Made by a program: the position numbers and the translations under genes. A DNA stretch of 64,000 nt from Rufibacter immobilis (GTDB lineage: Bacteria; Bacteroidota; Bacteroidia; Cytophagales; Hymenobacteraceae): contig NZ_RJJE01000017.1 of the NCBI RefSeq assembly GCF_003721565.1, positions 186,001 to 250,000 of the forward strand. Direction: 5' to 3'. Position 1 is the stretch's first letter; each line of letters begins with the position of its first letter. Below are positions 36,522-42,995 of this stretch, one piece after another. The notes below the pieces were generated by a model. That model was not told the DNA's origin, searched no databases, and saw only the letters and a list, made by a program, of their open reading frames with translations.

Positions 36522-37934
36522 ATGCTTCACCGCAACTTTAAAACAATTACCCATTTATTGTTAGTGGCTCTGCTTGCCTCAGCAGTTTCCTGCATGCCTC
36601 TCTTCAACAAGTCTATGGAGACCTCCCGGGCATCTCTGGGGGTTGCCGCCCCAGGCAATGAGAATCTGGTGAATATGCCGCCGCCGCAGCAGAAAATTGT
36701 GGCAGCCGTGTATAAATTCAGAGACCAGACCGGGCAGTATAAACCCTCGGCTACCGGGGCCAACTGGTCTACGGCCGTAACGCAGGGTTCTACCACCATC
36801 CTGCTGAAATCTTTGGAAGAATCTGGTTGGTTTACCCCCATTGAGCGGGAGAACCTGGCAAACCTCCTCAATGAACGGAAGATAGTGCGCTCCACCCGCG
36901 CCGAGGCCGAAGCGGCCACTGGTAGGAAAGAACCGGCGCTGCCCTCGTTGTTGTTTGCGGGCATCCTTTTGGAAGGCGGTATTATTTCCTATGATGCCAA
37001 CGTGATCACCGGTGGGGCGGGTTTGCGCTACTTCAGTGCCGGTGGGTCTGGGCAGTACCGCGAGGACAAAGTGACCGTGTACCTCAGGGCCATCTCCACC
37101 AGCACCGGCGAGATTCTCAAGACAGTATACACTACCAAGACCATTCTCTCCCAGTCGGTGGATTTTGGTTTGTTCCGGTATGTCAAGTTCAAGCGGCTGC
37201 TGGAGGCCGAAACAGGGTTCACCTATAATGAGCCCTCTGAAATGGCCGTGAAGGAAGCCATTGACAAAGCAGTGCAAAGCCTCATCATTGAAGGAATCCA
37301 TGCCGGGTATTGGGGCCTCAAGAACAAGGATGACATGCAGTCTCCTATTATTAAGGAGTACCAGCGGGAAAGAGAGGATGTGAAGAACACCAACGTGCAC
37401 GGCGAAGTCATGGCTAACAGAAGAGGTGTGGTGGGCGTGTCCATCGCCGGGGGCGGAATGTATTATAACGGGGACTATTCACGTGCCCAGGTGGAGCCCA
37501 TGGCCGAGATAGGAGTCAGAGTCAGTACCCATAACAACCTGGGTTTTGATTTTAGGCTGGGGCGGGGAGACCTTTCCACTTCCCGTGAATTCTTTCACCG
37601 TACCCTCAGCTATGCAGAACTGAACCTGAATTACAACTTTGCTCCTAAACTGCGGCACACGCCGTATGTGCAGATTGGCGGTGGTGCCGCGGTGGTGCAA
37701 CGCGACGGTGGTACCCTTCTGGATGGGTTTGGCTCTGCTGGTTTTGACTCCTATATTAAAGGAGGACTTGGGTACGAATACCTGATTACTCCGCGCATAG
37801 GCATAGATATAAACGCCTCTAGTTCCTATTTCCTGAATGACGAGGTAGATGGAGTAAAGCAAGGCCGGTTCAATGACTATTTCTGGACTGCCAAAGTGGG
37901 CGTCAATTTCTATCTGGGGCTCTTTAAGAAATAA
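36522..37934 (+). CDS. csgG: CsgG curli secretion channel with C-terminal barrel-like domain
   Basis: 470 residues from the ATG at 36522 (MLHRNFKTITH); the earlier frame begins only with TTG. The lipobox region is SAVSC. The CsgG domain (about residues 40-275) is recognisable from KIVAAVYKFRDQTGQYK, STAVTQGSTTILLKSLEESGWF, ERENLANLLNERKIVRS and ALPSLLFAGILLEGGIISYD. E. coli CsgG ends near residue 277. Here about 170 more residues (303-470) alternate hydrophobic and polar like a small outer-membrane barrel (GVSIAGGGMYYNG, NNLGFDFRLG, YVQIGGGAAVV, GLGYEYLITPRIGIDI) and end VGVNFYLGLFKK. The CsgG call is firm; the fold of the extension is inferred. Confidence 0.92.
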   Translation: MLHRNFKTITHLLLVALLASAVSCMPLFNKSMETSRASLGVAAPGNENLVNMPPPQQKIVAAVYKFRDQTGQYKPSATGANWSTAVTQGSTTILLKSLEESGWFTPIERENLANLLNERKIVRSTRAEAEAATGRKEPALPSLLFAGILLEGGIISYDANVITGGAGLRYFSAGGSGQYREDKVTVYLRAISTSTGEILKTVYTTKTILSQSVDFGLFRYVKFKRLLEAETGFTYNEPSEMAVKEAIDKAVQSLIIEGIHAGYWGLKNKDDMQSPIIKEYQREREDVKNTNVHGEVMANRRGVVGVSIAGGGMYYNGDYSRAQVEPMAEIGVRVSTHNNLGFDFRLGRGDLSTSREFFHRTLSYAELNLNYNFAPKLRHTPYVQIGGGAAVVQRDGGTLLDGFGSAGFDSYIKGGLGYEYLITPRIGIDINASSSYFLNDEVDGVKQGRFNDYFWTAKVGVNFYLGLFKK

Positions 37935-37950
37935 GTAGTATCCCTCAATT

Positions 37951-38002
37951 CACCAAAACCAGAAGGGCCGCGCTTGCATGTGCGGCCCTTCTGGTTTTGG
38001 TG
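37951..38002 (+). terminator. Terminator after csgG
   Basis: A 21-bp stem (CACCAAAACCAGAAGGGCCG plus C, and its complement) with a 10-nt loop, 16 nt after the csgG stop. Confidence 0.8.
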
Positions 38003-38034
38003 TGCTACATAATTTGTTTGCTGTTCCTGTAAGT

Positions 38035-38088
38035 GGCATTTCTGTTTAGGGGCTCTTTTCGCGAAAAGAGCCCCTAAACAGAAATGCC
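38035..38088 (+). repeat. Class A element A8, perfect 54-nt palindrome
   Basis: The core at 38044-38079 has left half GTTTAGGGGCTCTTTTCG, and its right half is the exact complement. Nine private flanking pairs (GGCATTTCT) also match exactly. There is no unpaired loop. Confidence 0.95.
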
Positions 38089-38399
38089 TGGCTGGTGGAG
38101 GTGCGTGGTGCAAGCTCCCCAGGCAGTTATTTCCCCTAAACAAGCATAGCTTTTAATCAAGACAGTAAAGAAGCAATAACCATTCATAACCCAAAAACTA
38201 GACAAAGAGAATTAGAAAGCTAATTTAGAATCTTTATAAATTATTGAGAATTATTTGTGTTTTGTAAAACATAATAGGATTATTTTAAAAATAGAATGCA
38301 TAAATATAGATTTAAGCTCTTTTTTGGTATAATTATATCATAAAGTGAAATAGTATAAAAAATTAATGTATCATTTGTATGTTTTTTATTTTTTATTGA
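38089..38399. other. Very AT-rich leader region of the curlin genes
   Basis: About 310 bp without a gene, with long A/T runs. It separates the csgEFG assembly genes from the curlin genes and likely holds their control sites. Confidence 0.5.
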
Positions 38400-38407
38400 T
38401 ACATTTG
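38374..38407 (+). promoter_or_regulatory. Candidate promoter for the first curlin gene
   Basis: TACATTTG at 38400-38407 fits the Bacteroidota -7 consensus TAnnTTTG; TTTG at 38374-38377 could be the -33 box, with a 22-nt spacer that is slightly long. The start ATG is 48 nt downstream. Confidence 0.4.
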
Positions 38408-38454
38408 ACCTACAAATCAATCACATCTATCTTAAACCACTAAAACACAAACCA

Positions 38455-39258
38455 ATGAAAAAATCTATCCTTCTATCCGCCGCCGTAATGTTTGCAGCTG
38501 GTACAGCTATGGCACAAAGCAACGTGAGCACCGTGAGCCAGTCTGGTGATTCTCATTTAGCCGATGTGCTCCAGTTGGGAAGCACCAACTCTTCAACCGT
38601 AACGCAGTCAGATTTCGCTAACTGGGCATTTGTAACCCAGGTAGGATCTACTAACTACTCTGCTATTACCCAGGTGAACAACTCTCAGATCAACACCGCT
38701 GAAGTATATCAGGAAGGCGATGGCAACTATTCAACCCAAGACCAGAGCAATGGTAGCCTTGCTAACAATGCCCTAACTGTGCAGTTGGGTAATGATAACA
38801 CAGGTGTTCAGGTGCAGAGCAATACATCTGTGTTTAACAACGCTTATATCTACCAGTCAGGCGATGGTAACGTGGCCCAGCAGCTGCAAGACCAGGTGTC
38901 TGGTTACAACATTGCTGAAATTGAGCAATTTGGTTCTGATAACACTGCGCAGCAGTGGCAAGGGTTGAGCAGTGCTGATAACACTGCCTATGCCATGCAA
39001 AGCGGTACTGGTAACACCTCTGTTCAAATTCAGGATGAGGCCCTGGGTCTGTTTGGTTACAACTATGCAGAAGTAATGCAGTACGGTTCTTACAATGATG
39101 GTACTCAGTTACAGAGCGGTGCGGCTGACGTATCAGCTATCTTGTATCAAAGCGGAACTATGAACATGTCACTTCAAGAGCAAACTGGAACCTTTCACCA
39201 GTCTTCTGTAAGACAAATTGGTTCTTTCAACGAAGCTACTGTAGTACAAGGCAACTAG
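38455..39258 (+). CDS. Curlin repeat protein (major curlin candidate 1)
   Basis: 267 residues with a signal peptide (MKKSILLSAAVMFAAGTAMAQ). The rest is about 10-11 tandem repeats of some 22-24 residues following the curlin pattern Q-x-G-x-x-N-x-A-x-x-x-Q, e.g. YQSGDGNVAQQLQ, EQFGSDNTAQQWQ, MQSGTGNTSVQIQ, YQSGTMNMSLQEQ. Gln and Asn ladders of this kind stack into the beta-solenoid of curli amyloid. It is about twice the length of E. coli CsgA (five repeats). It would leave through CsgG. It has its own candidate promoter and is followed by a hairpin before the second curlin gene. Confidence 0.9.
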   Translation: MKKSILLSAAVMFAAGTAMAQSNVSTVSQSGDSHLADVLQLGSTNSSTVTQSDFANWAFVTQVGSTNYSAITQVNNSQINTAEVYQEGDGNYSTQDQSNGSLANNALTVQLGNDNTGVQVQSNTSVFNNAYIYQSGDGNVAQQLQDQVSGYNIAEIEQFGSDNTAQQWQGLSSADNTAYAMQSGTGNTSVQIQDEALGLFGYNYAEVMQYGSYNDGTQLQSGAADVSAILYQSGTMNMSLQEQTGTFHQSSVRQIGSFNEATVVQGN

Positions 39259-39340
39259 TAACCTAGAGGCGGGGGTGTTGAATTTCCGCCTCAGTTGCTG
39301 TAGAAGTACTTTAAATACCTTTTCTTTTACTTATGAAGAT

Positions 39341-39368
39341 GATAATGGGAGAAACCTCTCCCATTATC
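39341..39368 (+). terminator. Terminator/attenuator between the two curlin genes
   Basis: Stem GATAATGGGAGA / TCTCCCATTATC with a short loop, then ATTTTTT. The T tract ends about 13 nt before the next ATG, so it could set the ratio of the two curlins. A second, weaker GC stem (GAGGCGG / CCGCCTC) lies just after the first curlin stop near 39266. Confidence 0.7.
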
Positions 39369-39388
39369 ATTTTTTAACAAACAGACCA

Positions 39389-40330
39389 ATGAAAAAAGTA
39401 ACTGTATTTGCGGCTGCATTAGTTTTTGCCGCCGGGGCCGCTATGGCGCAGGGCAATACCAGCACTGTAAACCAAACCGGAGAGGAACATCGCGCCGAAG
39501 TTCAACAGACTGGCGCTGCCAATAGCTCGGCTGTCACTCAGACCGACCTTTCCAACTGGGGCTTCGTGACGCAAACCGGGAACACCAACGTTTCCAGGGT
39601 TGAACAAGTGGCTGGTGCTGCTTATAATACCGCCTATCTGTTCCAGACCGGAGATGCCAACACCTCGTCCATCTCGCAGTCTGATGTTTCTGAGGGTAAC
39701 TTGGCCTATGTAAGGCAAACCGGTACGGGTAACGCCTCTACGGTAGTGCAAGACATGGCCGCTTACGCTAACATAGCGGAAGCGTGGCAAATAGGTAATG
39801 CAAACAGCGCCAGCCAGGAACAAAGCGGCGAAAGCGAATCAAATGAGATGTACGTTGAGCAAAGCGGTAACCGCAACATGGCGCAGCAATACCAGGGGGG
39901 CGTTTCGTTGGCTAACACTGCCTACATCTACCAGTGGGGAGATAATAACATGGCCGTACAGAGCCAGGACGAGGTTTCAGGCTATAACAGCGCCATCGCC
40001 AGCCAAGACGGTAACAATAACTTAGCAGAACAGTACCAGGGCTTTTCCAGCGTGGCCAACACCGCCGACATCATGCAGAACGGTGACGGCAACATGGCGT
40101 TCCAAAGCCAGGATGACTTGAGTTATTATGAGAACTTTGCCGGCATCCAGCAATTCGGCTCAGATAACGAAGGTGCTCAGTACCAAAACACAGGCGGAGA
40201 TCTGTATTCTACCTTGTACCAAGATGGTAGCCTTAACTCCTCACTGCAGAGACAGACTGGCCAGAGCCACAGTTCTGTGGTGAATCAGATTGGTTCCTTG
40301 AACACCTCTACCGTTATTCAGGGCAACTAA
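39389..40330 (+). CDS. Curlin repeat protein (major curlin candidate 2)
   Basis: 313 residues from the ATG at 39389 (MKKVTVFAAALVFAAGAAMAQ); the longer frame runs through the hairpin and is not real. The mature part has about 12 curlin repeats, e.g. VNQTGEEHRAEVQQ, FQTGDANTSSISQ, RQTGTGNASTVVQ, WQIGNANSASQEQ, YQWGDNNMAVQSQ, QQFGSDNEGAQYQ. It is a paralog of the gene before it, with the same N- and C-terminal patterns (both end with VxQGN). It has about two more repeats. The two may copolymerise or be used in different conditions. Confidence 0.9.
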   Translation: MKKVTVFAAALVFAAGAAMAQGNTSTVNQTGEEHRAEVQQTGAANSSAVTQTDLSNWGFVTQTGNTNVSRVEQVAGAAYNTAYLFQTGDANTSSISQSDVSEGNLAYVRQTGTGNASTVVQDMAAYANIAEAWQIGNANSASQEQSGESESNEMYVEQSGNRNMAQQYQGGVSLANTAYIYQWGDNNMAVQSQDEVSGYNSAIASQDGNNNLAEQYQGFSSVANTADIMQNGDGNMAFQSQDDLSYYENFAGIQQFGSDNEGAQYQNTGGDLYSTLYQDGSLNSSLQRQTGQSHSSVVNQIGSLNTSTVIQGN

Positions 40331-40381
40331 GCGTAACAATAGCAAAGGTGCTTAAGCAATTTGCACTGGCAGAAGTCTAAC

Positions 40382-40415
40382 AGTTGGAAAGGAAGCAGTA
40401 GCCTCCTTTCCAACT
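40382..40415 (+). terminator. Terminator after the second curlin gene
   Basis: Stem AGTTGGAAAGGA / TCCTTTCCAACT with a 10-nt loop, then TCTTCTGTTTT. Confidence 0.75.
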
Positions 40416-40449
40416 TCTTCTGTTTTAATTTAGCAGGCGTAGTTTGTGC

Positions 40450-40484
40450 GTTTAGCGGCTCTTTTTCCAAAATGGACGTAAAAC
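40450..40484 (+). repeat. Class B element B7
   Basis: A 35-nt copy (GTTTAGCGGCTCTTTTTCC ... GACGTAAAAC) in the 352-bp gap before the CsgB-like gene. Apart from this and the terminator I see nothing in that gap. Confidence 0.75.
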
Positions 40485-40682
40485 TGGAACAGAGCCTACT
40501 TAAAGTGCGATTGATTTTTCCGGGGTAAAGGGCTATCTTAACGTTTGTCAGTTGTTACATGATGAAACTATAACCTGAGGCAACTCTGCTAGCCAGAAAA
40601 AGTGTTGCTTGTGCCTGAATGTTACAAAGTGAAGGAGGTTAAGCGTGGATCTATCCCCGCTTGTCACAATCTGCCAAAGAAG

Positions 40683-41216
40683 ATGAAAATGAAAAAGCTA
40701 GTTTTATTTCTGTTGTTCGCCCTGGGCGGATCATCTGCCTTCGCCCAGACAACCATTGCCGAAGAACTGCTCCTGAAGCAGGTAAACGAAGAGAAGAACT
40801 ATATTCGGCAGAACCTCAACCAAACCTCGGCCGCCAACGGAGGGCTCACGTTCCAGCAATTGGCTTCCAATGTGGCCCGTGTCCAGCAGGAGGGGGAGCA
40901 GAACGTGGCAATGCTTCAGCAGTACGGAGTGGGCAATGTGGTGAACTTACAGCAGCAAGGCAGCGGAAACAGCTATGAGGGCTATGTGTCTGGCAACTAC
41001 AACGTGAGCGATCTCTACCAGATTGGCAACGCCAACAGAATTGAGCAGGACCTGCAAACCAACAACCAGAATTATGTGATCAGGCAGCAGGGTTCGGGCA
41101 ATGTACTCACCCAAATAGAAATGGGCAGCAACGCTAAATCCTATAGCGTTGAACAATTAGGAAATGACATGAAAATCACCATTGTCAACGGTGGTGCCAC
41201 GGTACCTTTCCAGTAA
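40683..41216 (+). CDS. CsgB-like minor curlin
   Basis: 177 residues from the ATG at 40683 (MKMKKLVLFLLFALGG), giving a signal peptide ending SAFAQ; the longer frame has no signal. After a helical start (EELLLKQVNEEKNYIRQNLNQ) come about five imperfect repeats: VQQEGEQNVAMLQ, QQYGVGNVVNLQ, YQIGNANRIEQD, RQQGSGNVLTQIE, VEQLGNDMKITIV. The short length, degenerate repeats and charged last repeat resemble CsgB, the nucleator that anchors the fibre through CsgF. The nucleator role is inferred; a minor structural curlin is the alternative. Confidence 0.78.
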   Translation: MKMKKLVLFLLFALGGSSAFAQTTIAEELLLKQVNEEKNYIRQNLNQTSAANGGLTFQQLASNVARVQQEGEQNVAMLQQYGVGNVVNLQQQGSGNSYEGYVSGNYNVSDLYQIGNANRIEQDLQTNNQNYVIRQQGSGNVLTQIEMGSNAKSYSVEQLGNDMKITIVNGGATVPFQ

Positions 41217-41404
41217 AGAGTTGTAAAAAAGCCATCTGTACCTTAAGGGGGTAAAAAATCTGTATTTCTTGTTGTGTTGCCCGCAATTAATTATAAATTG
41301 CTGTAATATTATATTCTATCCCTTTATTATAACAGATTCTACGCAAAGCTAAGGCAGTCTTTCTATGCTCAAGCTTTGGGCTTTTAACTCTTATTCTTTA
41401 CCAC

Positions 41405-42907
41405 ATGCTAAAAACAGCTTCTACCCTTTGGCTTGTTTGCTTCTTTTTCCTGTTTGTTTCCTGTAATGAAGACCCCATTGAGCCCACCGGCGAAGGGTCT
41501 ATTGCCGGAATCGTTTTAGATGCCGTTACCGGAAGGCCTTTACCGGCGGTAACCATCAACACCAATCCCGCCACCTCCGCCATCATTACAGACTCAGAAG
41601 GGAAATTTGTGTTCAACAACATCCCCGGTGGCGATTATTCTATCTCGGCGAAGAAGACCGGTTATAAAGCAGAGACGGTGACCGTAGCGGTGCGTGATTC
41701 TGAGCAAACCCCCGTTACCATTCAGTTGGAAGTGGGCACTACCACAAGCAACAATGCGGCTCCCAACCCGGCAGCCAACCCCAGCCCCGGCACCGACAGC
41801 CAGAACCAACCCATTTCAGTTCTTTTGAAATGGTCAGGCTCAGACCCTAACCGCGCTGATTCTGTGCTGACCTATGATGTGTACCTGTTTGAAGCGGGTT
41901 CTACCCAAAAAAAAAAATTAGCTGAAGGCACTAAGGATACGTCTGTGGTGGCCCATGGCCTCCAGTACAACACTACGTATTTCTGGCAGGTTATTTCCAA
42001 AGACATCAAAGGAGACAGCTCTATTGGCCCTACCTGGAGCTTTAAAACCATTGGTTTCCCAGACCATAGATATTACTTTGCCCGTTCTGTAGACGGAAAC
42101 TTTGACATTTATAGCTCAGATGGCACAGAAGCCGCTTCGGCGCGGTTAACCACGGCTTTCACCCGCGAGTGGTGGCCCATCATGAGCCCAAGAAGAGACC
42201 TCATCGCTTATTCTTCTAACGCTTCCATTGAACCGCAGATCTTCACCATGAACCGTGATGGCTCTGGCAAACGGCAGATTACCACCTTACCCGTAATTGG
42301 GTACCACAACCAGGGCATCGGGTTTGCCTGGTCGCCAGACGGCGGAAGAATTGTCTATGCCAACTATGACAAGCTCTACACCATTGACTACGACGGCTTC
42401 AATCTAACTTTGATAGCCACCGCACCCGCTAACCGCCACTTCCGGATGGTGGACTGGACGGCCCAGGGAAACAAAATAGTAGTGCAGACCATTGGCTCCA
42501 ACATCAACGACTCTGAAATCTACCTCATGAACGCAGATGGTACCAACATGACCAAGCTGGTAGATAACCTGCCGGGCAGAGTGGAGAGTCCGTCCTTCTC
42601 CATTGATGGAAACTACGTGCTCTTCACCCGTGACGTAGACGGATTTGAGAACGCCACCGGCCGCCAGCTTAATTCCCATATCTATATGGTGAAACTGGAT
42701 GGCACTGGCCTGGTAGATTTGTCAACCTCCAAGCCAGCCGGCACCAATGATGTTTTCCCACGCTTCTCACCAGACGGCGCCAAAGTAATTTTTGAGAACG
42801 TGTCTAATGACGGATTGGGCGAAAGCAGCATCTGGACTTTAGAGATAGCAGAGAAAACTAAGCGGGTGAAGCTCTTGTCAAATGCCACCATGCCTGAGTG
42901 GAAGTAG
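41405..42907 (+). CDS. Lipoprotein with carboxypeptidase-like, Fn3 and TolB-like propeller domains
   Basis: 500 residues. The signal ends FLFVSC, a lipobox. Residues about 30-105 form a carboxypeptidase regulatory-like domain (GSIAGIVLDAVTGRPLPAVTI). A Pro/Asn-rich linker is followed by a fibronectin-III-like domain (about 135-215, TYFWQVISKD). The C-terminal half has PD40-type propeller repeats (FTMNRDGSGKRQITTL, FAWSPDGGRIVYA, YLMNADGTNMTKLV, PRFSPDGAKVIFE). It sits at the end of the curli locus and may be a surface accessory factor, but this is context only. Odd: an 11-A run at 41907-41917 encodes part of QKKK and could cause slippage. Confidence 0.82.
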   Translation: MLKTASTLWLVCFFFLFVSCNEDPIEPTGEGSIAGIVLDAVTGRPLPAVTINTNPATSAIITDSEGKFVFNNIPGGDYSISAKKTGYKAETVTVAVRDSEQTPVTIQLEVGTTTSNNAAPNPAANPSPGTDSQNQPISVLLKWSGSDPNRADSVLTYDVYLFEAGSTQKKKLAEGTKDTSVVAHGLQYNTTYFWQVISKDIKGDSSIGPTWSFKTIGFPDHRYYFARSVDGNFDIYSSDGTEAASARLTTAFTREWWPIMSPRRDLIAYSSNASIEPQIFTMNRDGSGKRQITTLPVIGYHNQGIGFAWSPDGGRIVYANYDKLYTIDYDGFNLTLIATAPANRHFRMVDWTAQGNKIVVQTIGSNINDSEIYLMNADGTNMTKLVDNLPGRVESPSFSIDGNYVLFTRDVDGFENATGRQLNSHIYMVKLDGTGLVDLSTSKPAGTNDVFPRFSPDGAKVIFENVSNDGLGESSIWTLEIAEKTKRVKLLSNATMPEWK

Positions 42908-42930
42908 AAGCTACCCATAACTATCTATAA

Positions 42931-42970
42931 CACCAAGGGCACCGAAACCATAGTTTCGGTGCCCTTGGTG
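42931..42970. terminator. Bidirectional terminator
   Basis: Stem CACCAAGGGCACCGAAAC and complement, 4-nt loop, between the convergent lipoprotein and hrpB genes. Confidence 0.8.
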
Positions 42971-42995
42971 TTCTTAAATCGCCTTATCCAAAATC

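Noticed and set aside
38455-40330. Curlin gene repeats as DNA tandem repeats or a CRISPR array
   Set aside because: The repeat is at protein level (Q-x-G-x-x-N pattern) with divergent DNA; there are no identical repeats with unique spacers.
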